Origin: DATBMA01 sp036555105 | GTDB lineage: Bacteria; Actinomycetota; Acidimicrobiia; Spongiisociales; ZC4RG35 | NCBI GenBank assembly: GCA_036555105.1 | Contig: DATBMA010000101.1 | Span: forward strand, 1 to 25,814 | Direction of reading: 5' to 3' | DNA length: 25,814 nucleotides | Shown: piece by piece, positions 13,933-21,762 of the stretch | How positions within the stretch are numbered: the stretch's first letter is position 1 | How the letters are laid out: each line of letters starts with the position of its first letter | Program-made: the position numbers and the translations under genes | Notes under the pieces: model-generated | The model's input: the letters and a program-made list of their open reading frames with translations, nothing else | The model's database searches: none | What the model was told of the DNA's origin: nothing

Positions 13933-16578
13933 ATGGTCGCCTCCACTCTTCCCACCGGCACCGTCACGTTTCTCTTCACCGACATCGAGGGATCAACCCG
14001 TCTGCTTCAGAAGTTCGGATCGGAATACCCGGGGCTGCTGACCGCCCATGCCGGCCTGATTCGGGAGGCGGTAGGAGCATCGGGCGGCAAGGAGGTGTCG
14101 ACCGAGGGAGACGCCTTCTTCGTCGTGTTCGACTCGGCCACCTCGGCCCTTGCTGCCGCGGTCGCCGCACAGCGCTCCCTCGCCATCCATGGCTGGCCTC
14201 CGGAGGGCGAGGTGAGAGTGAGGATGGGGCTCCACACCGGTGACGGGACCCTGGGGGGCGACAACTACGTCGGCCTCGACGTGCACAGGGCCGCCAGGGT
14301 GGCCGCCACCGCCCACGGCGGTCAGTTGGTTCTCACGGCCGCCACTGTCGCCTTGGTGGGGAGGTCCCTCCCGCCAGGGGTCGAGCTCCGATCACTCGGA
14401 AAATTCCGGCTCAAGGACCTCAACGAGCCCGAGGAGATCTATCAGGCCGTGATCGATGGCCTGGAGTCGAGCTTCCCACCCCTGAAGACGCTCGACGCCC
14501 GACCCCTCGCGGTCCCGCTCATCCTCTCGAGCTTCGTGGGAAGGGCGGCCGAGCTCGACCAGGCGGTAGAGCTGCTGAAGTCCACCAGGATCCTGACCCT
14601 GACCGGGCCGGGGGGCGCCGGCAAGACCCGGATGGCCGTGCAGCTGGCCACGGACATGGCTGACCAGTACCAGGGCGGCGTGTTCTTCGCCTCGCTCGAA
14701 GCTGTGAGCGAGGCCGAGAACGTCCCCCTGGCGATCCTCGATGCGATGGGCGCCACCCGGTCGGCGCTGGCGGCTGAGCCCCGGCGACATCTGCTCGATC
14801 TGATCGCCGGGCGCAGACTGCTGATCGTGCTCGACAACTTCGAGCAGGTGTTGGCGGCGGCGCCGCTCCTCCCAGAACTGCTCACAGCGGCGCCAGAATC
14901 GCGTCTCTTGGTCACCTCCCGTGCTCCCCTGCGGATCGCAGGCGAGCAGGAGCTGGCCATTCCCCCCCTGGCCTTGCCGGCGGTCAACGGCCGGCCTACC
15001 GCCGCCTCCTTGCAGAGCTTCGAGGCGGTCGAGCTCTTCGTCGAGCGCGCCAAGGCCGTGAAGCCGGACTTCATGCTCACCGACGGCAATGCCGAGGCGG
15101 TGGCGACCCTCACCAGGCGCCTCGACGGGCTCCCACTGGCCATCGAGCTGGCTGCTGCCAGGGTCAAGCTCCTCCCGCCGGAGGCGATCGTCAACCGGCT
15201 CGAACCGCGGCTGCTGGCCGGGGGAGGGCGGGATCTCCCGAGCCGGCATCAGACCTTGGAGTCGACCATCGCTTGGAGCTACGACCTGCTGGATGACAAT
15301 GCTCGCTGCCTGTTCGACCGGCTGTCGGTCTTCATCGGGGGCGGCGAGCTCGACCAGATCGAAGCGGTGTGCGGCCCGGGTCTGCCTGGCGACCTGCTCG
15401 ACGGCCTGGCGGGGCTGGTCGATCAGAGCCTGGTAGGTCGGAGCGAGGACAACGACGAGCCGCGTTTCAGGATGCTCGAGGTGATCCGCTCTTTCGCCGC
15501 CGAGCGATTGCGGGTGCGGCCCGAGGCTGGGGAGATCGCAGACCGCCATGCCCAGGCATACCTGGAGCTCTCCCAGCTCGCCGAGCCATTCCTGTTGACC
15601 AAGGACCGGAACCAATGGATCGAACGTCTCACCATTGAGCACGCCAACATCCATGCGGCGCTGCGCCGCGCCCTCGAGTCAGGTGATGCCTCCACCGCTC
15701 AGTGCCTGGTGGGCAGCGTCTGGAGGTACTGGCAGGTCAAAGGCCTCCTGTCAGAGGCGGAGGAGCACGTCACCGATGCGCTGGCTCTGGGCGGCGCCGA
15801 CCCCCAGGCCCGCCTGTCGGCCCTCGCCGCCGCCGGCGGGGTCAGTTACTGGCGCGGCAACGTCGAGAAGACCTCCGAGTACTACCTGGCAGCGCTCGAC
15901 CTCGCAGAGCGGGAGGGCAACAAGCGGGAGCTGGCGGAGGCGAACTACAACGCCTCCTTCGTCTTCGATCCGGATCAGGTCGAGAAGTCCTTGGAGCAGT
16001 CCCTGGCGCGTTTGGAGGTGGCCCGTGCTCTATACGAGGAGATGGGTGACCGCACCGGTCTCGGGAAGGTCTATTGGTCCATGGCCAACAGCTACGGCGC
16101 CAGCGATCAATTCGAGAAGACGATCGAATACAGCGAGAAGGCCTTGGAGATGTTCGGAGACGATCGGCCTTTCGATCGCGGCTGGGCCTACTTCACGGTC
16201 TCATGGGCGTGCATCAACCTGGGCCGCGAAGCCGAGGCAGTGGACAGCCTGGCGAAGGCAATGAGCCTCCTGTTGTCGATACGAGACCTCTCGGCGCTCG
16301 GGCTCATGCTGGGGGCGGGAGTGACCGTGGCCCACAAGCTCGGCCAGACCGAGCGGGCCGCCCACATGCTGGGTGGCCTGCGGGGCCTGCTGCGCCAGTC
16401 CGGTGCCGACATCGCGGTGACCCAGCGCACCTTCGATTGGTCGATCCGCGACGACGGCCCGGTCATGGCCGCATTCCCAGATGCGGTGAAGGCAGGGGAG
16501 TCCATGTCGATCGACGAGACGGTGGCAGGCGCAATCAGCTTCATGCAAGAGGTGAAGAGCAGCTTGGCCGGGGCCTAG
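13933..16578 (+). CDS. Class III cyclase-like - STAND ATPase - TPR regulator, incomplete cyclase site
   Basis: 881-residue paralogue of the preceding regulator with the same layout. The cyclase-like domain (~8-170) keeps both metal aspartates (Asp17 in FTDIEGST, Asp60 in TEGDAFF), Asp110 and Arg122. However, the purine-selecting Lys is Ser56, the transition-state Asn position is His118 (VHRAAR), and one residue is inserted before it. It is therefore probably inactive as an adenylate cyclase, or acts on another substrate. The STAND ATPase follows (Walker A GPGGAGKT 225-232; Walker B LLIVLDNFE, Asp301; DGLPLAIELAAARVKLL), then TPR-like helices to the end. The ATG at 13933 is chosen from the domain boundary and the -10 at 13919; the 162-codon upstream extension lies over the antisense gene. 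It is followed directly by the DUF4126 gene. STAND proteins typically act as ATP-driven switches, but the ligand is unknown. Confidence 0.9.
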   Translation: MVASTLPTGTVTFLFTDIEGSTRLLQKFGSEYPGLLTAHAGLIREAVGASGGKEVSTEGDAFFVVFDSATSALAAAVAAQRSLAIHGWPPEGEVRVRMGLHTGDGTLGGDNYVGLDVHRAARVAATAHGGQLVLTAATVALVGRSLPPGVELRSLGKFRLKDLNEPEEIYQAVIDGLESSFPPLKTLDARPLAVPLILSSFVGRAAELDQAVELLKSTRILTLTGPGGAGKTRMAVQLATDMADQYQGGVFFASLEAVSEAENVPLAILDAMGATRSALAAEPRRHLLDLIAGRRLLIVLDNFEQVLAAAPLLPELLTAAPESRLLVTSRAPLRIAGEQELAIPPLALPAVNGRPTAASLQSFEAVELFVERAKAVKPDFMLTDGNAEAVATLTRRLDGLPLAIELAAARVKLLPPEAIVNRLEPRLLAGGGRDLPSRHQTLESTIAWSYDLLDDNARCLFDRLSVFIGGGELDQIEAVCGPGLPGDLLDGLAGLVDQSLVGRSEDNDEPRFRMLEVIRSFAAERLRVRPEAGEIADRHAQAYLELSQLAEPFLLTKDRNQWIERLTIEHANIHAALRRALESGDASTAQCLVGSVWRYWQVKGLLSEAEEHVTDALALGGADPQARLSALAAAGGVSYWRGNVEKTSEYYLAALDLAEREGNKRELAEANYNASFVFDPDQVEKSLEQSLARLEVARALYEEMGDRTGLGKVYWSMANSYGASDQFEKTIEYSEKALEMFGDDRPFDRGWAYFTVSWACINLGREAEAVDSLAKAMSLLLSIRDLSALGLMLGAGVTVAHKLGQTERAAHMLGGLRGLLRQSGADIAVTQRTFDWSIRDDGPVMAAFPDAVKAGESMSIDETVAGAISFMQEVKSSLAGA

Positions 16579-17160
16579 ATGGAACTGGTCGCGGCCGTCG
16601 TCACCGGCTTCGGGCTGGCAGGAGCGGCCGGCCTGAATGCGTACATACCGCTGCTGGTGGTGGGGTTGCTCGACCGCTTCGAGGTGATAGCGCTGGCCCA
16701 CCCGTATGACGTGCTCTCATCGACGGTGGTGCTGATCGTCCTCGGCGTGTTGTTCCTGATCGAGGTGCTGGTCGACAAGATTCCGGCCGTCGACACGATC
16801 AACGACGCCATCCAGACCGTGATTCGGCCGGTGGCTGGGGCGCTCTTGTTTGCCGGTAGCACCGGTGCGCTCACCTCCAGCCCGGACTGGCTTCTGTTCG
16901 TGGCCGGCCTGCTTGCCGCCGGTGGCGTGCACGCCACCAAGACCACTGTCCGCCCGGCCGTCAACGTCTCCACTGCCGGGGTGGGGGCGCCGGTGTTGAG
17001 CACCATCGAAGACATCGTCTCGGCGATCGCTTCGATCCTGGCCGTGCTCGCTCCGGCGCTTCTGATCCTCTTCGTCGCACTCGTCGTCTGGTCCGCCTGG
17101 CGGGTGCTCAAGCGCTTCCAGCGCCGACTCGGGAGGCCGGCCTCGACCAGCGGCGCCTGA
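16579..17160 (+). CDS. DUF4126 family membrane protein
   Basis: 193-residue integral membrane protein with the DUF4126 pattern: GLNAYIPLLVVGLLDR (residues 18-33), IEVLVDKIPAVDTINDAIQTVIRPVAGALL (61-90), then a glycine/alanine-rich helix and KTTVRP. About five or six hydrophobic helices are visible (roughly 1-30, 48-65, 82-98, 103-116, 138-170). It ends in a basic tail (KRFQRRLGRP). Function of the family is unknown. The ATG directly abuts the TAG of the cyclase-STAND gene with no intervening base, so it is almost certainly in the same transcript. Its stop codon overlaps the left arm of the structured leader that follows. Confidence 0.9.
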   Translation: MELVAAVVTGFGLAGAAGLNAYIPLLVVGLLDRFEVIALAHPYDVLSSTVVLIVLGVLFLIEVLVDKIPAVDTINDAIQTVIRPVAGALLFAGSTGALTSSPDWLLFVAGLLAAGGVHATKTTVRPAVNVSTAGVGAPVLSTIEDIVSAIASILAVLAPALLILFVALVVWSAWRVLKRFQRRLGRPASTSGA

Positions 17161-17310
17161 TCAGGGAGTTGCATCAACGGCCTTTCCCGAGGGTAGGCGG
17201 GCCTGACCACGGAGAGTGGCCGTCCCCCGAGTTGGGATAGGTCCCGCCTCGGGCTTACCTGACGATGTCAATCGCATCCGACCTGCGCTGCGTCGGTGCT
17301 TTCCCTGATC
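17159..17310 (+). promoter_or_regulatory. Candidate structured RNA leader upstream of transglycosylase gene
   Basis: The 166-nt gap is full of perfect inverted repeats. GATCAGGGA (17159-17167) pairs with TCCCTGATC (17302-17310) as an enclosing helix ending 2 nt before the ribosome binding site. Inside are ACGGCC (17177-17182)/GGCCGT (17218-17223), competing with CCAC-GGAGA-GTGG (17207-17219). Also present are a two-tier hairpin CCCGAG-GGGA-TAGG-TCCC-CTCGGG (17226-17253), CGAT-GTCA-ATCG (17263-17274) and CCGAC/GTCGG (17278-17296). This resembles a multi-branched cis-regulatory RNA. In actinobacteria ydaO (c-di-AMP) riboswitches control cell-wall lytic genes, but I see no ydaO core motifs, so no class is assigned. 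Part of it may simply terminate the upstream operon. Confidence 0.5.
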
Positions 17311-17312
17311 CC

Positions 17313-17320
17313 AAGGAGGT
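17313..17320 (+). promoter_or_regulatory. Perfect Shine-Dalgarno AAGGAGGT
   Basis: It lies 6 nt before the GTG at 17327 and decides that start. It follows the 3' arm of the enclosing helix by 2 nt, so RNA folding could mask or expose it. Confidence 0.75.
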
Positions 17321-17326
17321 TGGTTT

Positions 17327-17923
17327 GTGCGCGCGCTGCGCTCGCCCCTCATCATCGTCATGGCAATAACGACAATGCTCGGAGCCGGCGCCACGATGGC
17401 GTGGGCCGAACGCCCGGAGCCGGCGCCCCCGCCGCCCCCTCCATTTCCTCTGCCCGAATACGAGCCCCCGACGGCCGAGTTGATTCCCCTGCAAGGGCAT
17501 CAAGGCCCGTGTTTCACGCCCGATGAAGTAATGGCATGCCCGCCGTCCAGCCCGGAGCCGGCAGCCCACGCCGACCCGACCAAGTTGATGTCATACATCC
17601 CCATCCCCAAGGGCGACTTCATCCCCGTGGTGGAGAGATGGAGACGGCTCGTGGCGCGTTACTTCGAGCCGGAGGACGTCGATCGGGCCCTGAGGGTGAT
17701 CATGTGCGAGAGCACCGGCGACCCCCTCGCCAAGAACCGGCGCTCGTCGGCTTCCGGCCTCTTCCAGCACTTGAGGCGCTACTGGACCCTGCGGGCGGCA
17801 GAGGTGGGGCTCGGCGCGGCTTCGATCTTCGATCCCGAGGCCAACATCGCGGCCGCCGCCTGGTTGGTATACGAGGGCGGGGGCTGGAGCCACTGGCGGA
17901 CCAGTCGGCGCTGCTGGCGCTGA
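17327..17923 (+). CDS. Secreted lytic transglycosylase-like (SLT) protein
   Basis: 198 residues. An N-terminal signal peptide (about 1-27, ending ATMAWA) is followed by a proline-rich linker (PEPAPPPPPPFPLP) and a short region with Cys62 and Cys71. A C-terminal SLT/goose-lysozyme-like domain covers ~105-198. The probable catalytic Glu128 lies in MCESTGDP, followed by SASGLFQ (141-147) and a PEANIAAAAWL helix (170-180), then GGWSHW. Such enzymes cleave the glycan strands of peptidoglycan outside the cell. The domain is compact and ends soon after the GW segment, as in small actinobacterial members. GTG start is fixed by an ideal ribosome binding site. A structured leader precedes it. The next gene begins 13 nt downstream, so the two are probably an operon. 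Confidence 0.85.
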   Translation: MRALRSPLIIVMAITTMLGAGATMAWAERPEPAPPPPPPFPLPEYEPPTAELIPLQGHQGPCFTPDEVMACPPSSPEPAAHADPTKLMSYIPIPKGDFIPVVERWRRLVARYFEPEDVDRALRVIMCESTGDPLAKNRRSSASGLFQHLRRYWTLRAAEVGLGAASIFDPEANIAAAAWLVYEGGGWSHWRTSRRCWR

Positions 17924-17936
17924 TTGAGGACCCGAG

Positions 17937-18857
17937 ATGACTGCCGGCTATCGAGGCCGGCTGTTCATCCCGGGAGACGACCGGCCGCTTCCGGTCGAAG
18001 TCGCCTTCACCGATCGGTTCCTGAAAGTGAAGGCCTCGGATACCGAAGTGGGCTCATGGCGCTACGACGACTGCCGGGTGACCCCCTCTGAGGGGAGGTT
18101 CCGTATCGACCTCATCGATGAAGAGGCCTGGTTCGAACCGGCCGATCCGGAAGCATTCGCAGTTCACGTGGATGAGCACTGGCCGTCACTGGCGAAAGCC
18201 GTCAAGACCCTCCCGCCCGAGGCGATGGTGGTCGAGGAGCCCGAGGCTCCAACCAACTTCAAGGAGTGGTGGCAGGCGGTGCCCCCCGCCGGCCGGGTGA
18301 GGGTGGTGGCGGTCCTCGCCGGCATGCTGGCGTTCGTCGCCCTCCTACTTGCGGTGTGCGACACCTCGCCGGCGCCTACCCCGGAGACCATCGTCGTCAC
18401 CGCGCCGCCCCCTGCCCCATCGGTCTTCACCCTGACGATGAGCGACGCCATCCAGAGATGGAATGAGACCGCCACCAACCTCGGCATCAACCTCTTCGTC
18501 ACCGAACTGCCGGAAGGCCCGCTCCTCATCGCTCCCCTCACCGACTATCTGACGCTCTACGCCAGCTCGGAGCGCGACACCGGGTTGCTCAGGACCATGA
18601 TGCTCGGGACCGATCCCGTGGTCGGCGACGATGCCCAAGTGGTGTTGGGCGCATGGGGAGTCCTGATGACAGTGGCCGATCCTTCGCTCACCCCGGAAGG
18701 AAGGCGGTTCCTGCTCGGACAGCTGCAGGTCGATCCGGAGGCTCCGTTGGTCATGGGGCTCGACGAGACCGCAGTGGCGGGCCCGGTCCGCTTCTGGCTC
18801 CAGTCCGGGCTGTATCACGACCAGGTCGACCTGGGCTTCGAGGTCGAAGGGGCCTGA
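17937..18857 (+). CDS. Membrane-anchored protein of unknown function, 306 aa
   Basis: Not recognised. The N-terminal ~90 residues are rich in strands (GRLFIPGDD..LPVEVAFTDRFLKVKA..VGSWRYDDCRVTPSEGRFRIDL) and look like a small PH/GRAM-type cytoplasmic domain. An acidic, helical linker and KEWWQAVPPAGRVRVV precede one transmembrane helix (~122-141). A proline/threonine-rich stretch (TSPAPTPETIVVTAPPPAPS) leads to an extracytoplasmic domain of ~140 residues beginning FTLTMSDAIQRWNETA and ending in GFEVEGA. The architecture suggests a signal or cell-envelope sensor, but no function can be assigned. The ATG at 17937 has GAGGA 6 nt upstream. It lies 13 nt after the transglycosylase gene, consistent with joint expression and a cell-envelope role. 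Confidence 0.78.
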   Translation: MTAGYRGRLFIPGDDRPLPVEVAFTDRFLKVKASDTEVGSWRYDDCRVTPSEGRFRIDLIDEEAWFEPADPEAFAVHVDEHWPSLAKAVKTLPPEAMVVEEPEAPTNFKEWWQAVPPAGRVRVVAVLAGMLAFVALLLAVCDTSPAPTPETIVVTAPPPAPSVFTLTMSDAIQRWNETATNLGINLFVTELPEGPLLIAPLTDYLTLYASSERDTGLLRTMMLGTDPVVGDDAQVVLGAWGVLMTVADPSLTPEGRRFLLGQLQVDPEAPLVMGLDETAVAGPVRFWLQSGLYHDQVDLGFEVEGA

Positions 18858-18866
18858 TCGCCCGAG

Positions 18867-18886
18867 GCCGGTGGCGATGAACCGGC
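18867..18886 (+). terminator. Intergenic hairpin GCCGGT/ACCGGC
   Basis: Six-bp perfect stem with an 8-nt loop, located 9 nt after the stop of the membrane-anchored protein gene and followed by TGTT. It could be a weak terminator or an operator just upstream of the thiolase promoter. Confidence 0.35.
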
Positions 18887-18897
18887 TGTTGGCTTAG

Positions 18898-18903
18898 TAC
18901 CTT
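18898..18903 (+). promoter_or_regulatory. -10 hexamer TACCTT, leaderless promoter of thiolase operon
   Basis: TACCTT is followed by exactly 6 nt (GTGGAC) and the ATG at 18910. This favours the ATG over the in-frame GTG at 18904, which would be only 0 nt from the hexamer. Confidence 0.55.
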
Positions 18904-18909
18904 GTGGAC

Positions 18910-20118
18910 ATGGAAGGTGTGTTCGTCGTCGATGCCTGCCGAACTCCGATGGGCAAGCTCGGAGGGCAGCTTGCCCACGTTCGGCCCGACGACCTCGCCT
19001 CTCATGCGGTGAGCCGCCTCCTGGCTCGCAACCCTGCGCTCGACCCGGCCGCAGTGGAGGACATCGCCTGGGGGGCGGCCAACCAGGCCGGTGAGGACAA
19101 CCGCAACCTGGCCAGGATGACCGGCCTGTTGGCGGGGCTCCCGGTCGAGGTCGGGGGGGTGACAGTCAACCGCTTGTGTGGATCCGGCCTGCAGGCGGTG
19201 GTGACCGCCGCCCACGCTCTTCAGGACGGATGGGGAGAGGTGATGATCGCCGGCGGGTCGGAGTCGATGAGCCGTGCCCCGCTGGTGATGATGAAGGCCG
19301 ATCGCCCATTCCCGCAGGGCACTCCCGAGTTCGTCGACACCGTGCTCGGATGGCGGCTCGTCAACCCGCGCATGAACGAGCTCTATCCGCCCATCACTCT
19401 TGGGATGACAGCCGAGTTGGTGGGGGAGAAGTACGGGGTGAGCCGCGAGGAGCAGGATGGGTTTGCCCTCGCCAGCCATCAGAAGGCCATCGCCGCCCAG
19501 GAAGCAGGCAGGTTCGAGGCCGAGGTCGAGCCGATCGAGGCGCCCGTCGACGCCCGCCGCCGCGACTTCACCTCGATTGGCAGCGACGAAGGGCCCCGGT
19601 CTGACACCTCGATGGAGGCGCTGGCCCGCCTCCCGGCGGTGTTCAAAGAAGGTGGGACGGTGACCGCGGGCAACTCCTCACCTATGAACGATGGCGCCGC
19701 CGCCCTGCTGCTGGCCACAGAGGCGGGGTTGAGGGCACACGCCCTCGAGCCGATGGCGCGCCTGGTGGCCTCGGCCGCCGCCGGGGTGCATCCCGACTAC
19801 ATGGGAATCGGCCCTGTGCCCGCCTCCGAGAAGGCCCTGGGCAGATCCGGGGTCAGCAGTGATCAGCTGGACTTGGCGGAAGTGAACGAGGCTTTCGCAG
19901 CTCAGGCGGTCGCCTGCGTGCGCGAGCTCGAACTCGATCCAGGAACAGTCAACGTCAACGGAGGGGCCATCGCCCTTGGCCATCCGCTGGGGGCGTCCGG
20001 CGCCCGCCTGCTGACCACACTGATCCACGAGTTGCGGCGGCGCCAGGGCCGTTACGGGCTGGCGACGATGTGCATCGGGGTCGGGCAGGGGATCTCGATG
20101 GTGGTGGAGCGGGTGTGA
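18910..20118 (+). CDS. Thiolase (acetyl-CoA acyltransferase)
   Basis: 402-residue thiolase, cytosolic, that cleaves 3-ketoacyl-CoA with CoA or condenses two acyl-CoAs. All active-site elements are present: nucleophile Cys90 in NRLCGSGLQAV, His358 in ALGHPLGASGAR, and acid/base Cys388 in MCIGVGQG. N-terminus VFVVDACRTPMGKLGG and the NELYPPITLGMTAELVGEKYGVSREEQD region are typical of the degradative family (FadA/PaaJ/PcaF-like). First gene of a four-gene operon with overlapping ends. Chain-length preference cannot be read from sequence. ATG 18910 is chosen over GTG 18904 from promoter spacing; two extra residues would be added otherwise. Confidence 0.93.
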   Translation: MEGVFVVDACRTPMGKLGGQLAHVRPDDLASHAVSRLLARNPALDPAAVEDIAWGAANQAGEDNRNLARMTGLLAGLPVEVGGVTVNRLCGSGLQAVVTAAHALQDGWGEVMIAGGSESMSRAPLVMMKADRPFPQGTPEFVDTVLGWRLVNPRMNELYPPITLGMTAELVGEKYGVSREEQDGFALASHQKAIAAQEAGRFEAEVEPIEAPVDARRRDFTSIGSDEGPRSDTSMEALARLPAVFKEGGTVTAGNSSPMNDGAAALLLATEAGLRAHALEPMARLVASAAAGVHPDYMGIGPVPASEKALGRSGVSSDQLDLAEVNEAFAAQAVACVRELELDPGTVNVNGGAIALGHPLGASGARLLTTLIHELRRRQGRYGLATMCIGVGQGISMVVERV

Positions 20119-21317
20119 GCCCAGGCCCGGATGCCCGTCCGCTGGACGGGATCAAGGTGGTCGAGTTCGGCAACCTGGTGGCGGCCCCATATTGCGGGAT
20201 GCTGCTGGCCGATCTCGGGGCGGCGGTCATCAAGGTCGAGCCCCCGGCCGGCGATCTCGCCCGCCAACTCGGTCCGGAGGTCGGGGGAGAGAGCTCTCTG
20301 TTCCTGGCTCTCAACCGCGGCAAGCGCGGAATCGCCATCGATGCCAAGCGCCCAGATGCCCGCTCGGTCCTCGCCACGCTTTGTCGGTCGGCCGATGTGG
20401 TCGTCCACAACCTGGCCGGGGAGGCAATGGATCGGATCGGGCTCGGATACCCCGCCATAGCCTCCGACAACCCCGGCGTGATTTACGCCGCCATCTCCGC
20501 CTTCGGGGCGGACGGGCCCTATCGGGGGAGGCCAGGCATCGACCTCGTCTTCCAGGGGGAGTCGGGGATGATGTCGATCACCGGCGATGCTTCCGATCCC
20601 CCCCACAAGACCGCCACGACCATCGCCGACTTCGTGGCCGGCACCAATGCCGCCCTCGCCATCTGCGCAGCTCTGGTCGAACGGGTCGGGAGCGGCCGCG
20701 GACGGCGGATCGACGTCTCCCTGCGTGACGGGTTGATGGCCGTCCAGGCGGGCTGGAACTCCATCTTTTTCGCTACCGGCCGCCAGCCGGAGCGCACCGG
20801 CACTGCCTCGCCGATTTCGGCACCCAACCAGACCTTCGAGACGGCCGGCGGGCATCTCAACCTGGCCATCGTCTCCGATCGGCACTTCACCGCCCTGGCC
20901 GACATGCTCGACCGATCGGACCTGAAGTCTGATCCACGGTTCGCCACCAATCGCGAACGCACCGTCCACCGAGCCGAGTTGCTCAGCGAGCTGACCCCCG
21001 TATTTCGGGCCCGCCCGGCGGCGGAATGGGTGGAAGAGCTCCACGCCGCGGGGATCCCGGCCGGCCTGGTGCTGGACTTGGCGGCGGTGTTCTCCGATCC
21101 CCAGGCCCTCCACAACCGGATGCTGATCGAGCTCGAGCACCCGAAGGCGGGGCCGGTGCTCGTCACCGGGTCGCCGATCATGGTCGACGGCCACCCTGCC
21201 GTTGCTGAAGTGTCGCCGCCTTGGCTGGGTCAGCACACCGTCGAGGTCCTATCAGACCTGGGACTTGGGGCGGATGCGATCGAGGGTCTGCGCTCCTCGG
21301 GGACGGTGATCGGTTGA
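20115..21317 (+). CDS. Class III (CaiB/BaiF) CoA-transferase
   Basis: 400-residue family III CoA-transferase, moving CoA between carboxylic acids through an aspartyl-CoA thioester. N-terminal pattern LDGIKVVEFGNLVAAPYCGMLLADLGAAVIKVEPPAGD (10-47) and RGKRGIAIDAK are diagnostic; the catalytic Asp172 lies in TIADFVAGTNAAL. Further C-terminal is GRGRRIDVSLRDGLMAVQ, then the usual APNQTFETAGGHLNLAI segment. The GTG start at 20115 overlaps the thiolase stop (GTGA), so the two are translationally coupled. Family members include alpha-methylacyl-CoA racemase, carnitine, formyl-CoA, mesaconyl-CoA and succinyl-CoA:benzylsuccinate transferases. The substrate here is unknown; operon context suggests activation of an organic acid for beta-oxidation. 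Confidence 0.93.
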   Translation: MSPGPDARPLDGIKVVEFGNLVAAPYCGMLLADLGAAVIKVEPPAGDLARQLGPEVGGESSLFLALNRGKRGIAIDAKRPDARSVLATLCRSADVVVHNLAGEAMDRIGLGYPAIASDNPGVIYAAISAFGADGPYRGRPGIDLVFQGESGMMSITGDASDPPHKTATTIADFVAGTNAALAICAALVERVGSGRGRRIDVSLRDGLMAVQAGWNSIFFATGRQPERTGTASPISAPNQTFETAGGHLNLAIVSDRHFTALADMLDRSDLKSDPRFATNRERTVHRAELLSELTPVFRARPAAEWVEELHAAGIPAGLVLDLAAVFSDPQALHNRMLIELEHPKAGPVLVTGSPIMVDGHPAVAEVSPPWLGQHTVEVLSDLGLGADAIEGLRSSGTVIG

Positions 21318-21324
21318 CGCCTCG

Positions 21325-21762
21325 ATGCTGATCCGCTGCCACCGCCAGGAGCTGGCCGCCGCGTTGGCCTCGGCCGGCATGCCCGACGCCGGCCTGGTCT
21401 TCGTGGCTTCCGACCAGCCCGGCGGATGGGCGGGCGTTGGCGAGGAGCTGGCCGAGGCCTTCCGCCTCACCAAGGAAGCCGCCGCTCTGCCTGCCCCCGT
21501 GGTCTACGTCGTCTCCAACGACGACCTGCTCGGCCGCCGTGGACCCGAGCAGGCGATGGTCGCCTGCGGCCTTCTCTCGGCAGCCCGCACCGCCGCCCTC
21601 GAGCTGGCGAAGGCTCGAGTGCCCGTCAACACATTGGCGATCGAATCGGGCACTGATCCGACCGTTCTTGCCGGCTGGACACGGGCTCTGTTGGAACCCG
21701 ATGCCCCTACCGGCGAGCTGGTCCGTCTGGGGACGGGCCACCTTGGCAAGGCTTTGCCATGA
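21325..21762 (+). CDS. Truncated SDR-like protein without catalytic residues, possible non-catalytic subunit
   Basis: 145 residues that align with the second half of a short-chain dehydrogenase, including the neighbouring intact SDR. GMPDAGLVFVAS corresponds to GLPLTALINNAG, and VVYVVSNDDLLGRRGPEQAMVACGLLSAARTAALELAKARVPVNTLAIE corresponds to the Ser-Tyr-Lys region and following helix. The catalytic Tyr is Gln76, the Lys is Ala80, and the N-terminal TGxxxGIG cofactor loop is missing. The frame is intact and its stop overlaps the SDR start (ATGA), so it seems maintained. It could be an inactive partner in a heteromeric reductase, as BbsC is to BbsD in anaerobic toluene degradation, or a decaying duplicate. 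ATG 21325 has no good ribosome binding site and lies 7 nt after the CoA-transferase stop. Confidence 0.75.
   Translation: MLIRCHRQELAAALASAGMPDAGLVFVASDQPGGWAGVGEELAEAFRLTKEAAALPAPVVYVVSNDDLLGRRGPEQAMVACGLLSAARTAALELAKARVPVNTLAIESGTDPTVLAGWTRALLEPDAPTGELVRLGTGHLGKALP

Noticed and set aside
17161..17320. ydaO (c-di-AMP) riboswitch
   Set aside because: Position and downstream gene fit, but conserved ydaO segments such as GGGGTGAAT and CCGACAGCTAACC are not present.
17880..17923. Frameshift truncating the transglycosylase
   Set aside because: Other frames give no continuing homology, and the GW...W segment is near the normal end of small SLT domains.
18904..18909. GTG at 18904 as thiolase start
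   Set aside because: In frame but directly adjacent to the presumed -10 hexamer; ATG 18910 fits the 6-nt spacing. It remains possible if the promoter is elsewhere.
20115..21317. DddD-type DMSP CoA-transferase/lyase, to link with the DmdA-like gene
   Set aside because: DddD has two fused CoA-transferase domains and is about twice as long; this is an ordinary single-domain CaiB/BaiF protein.
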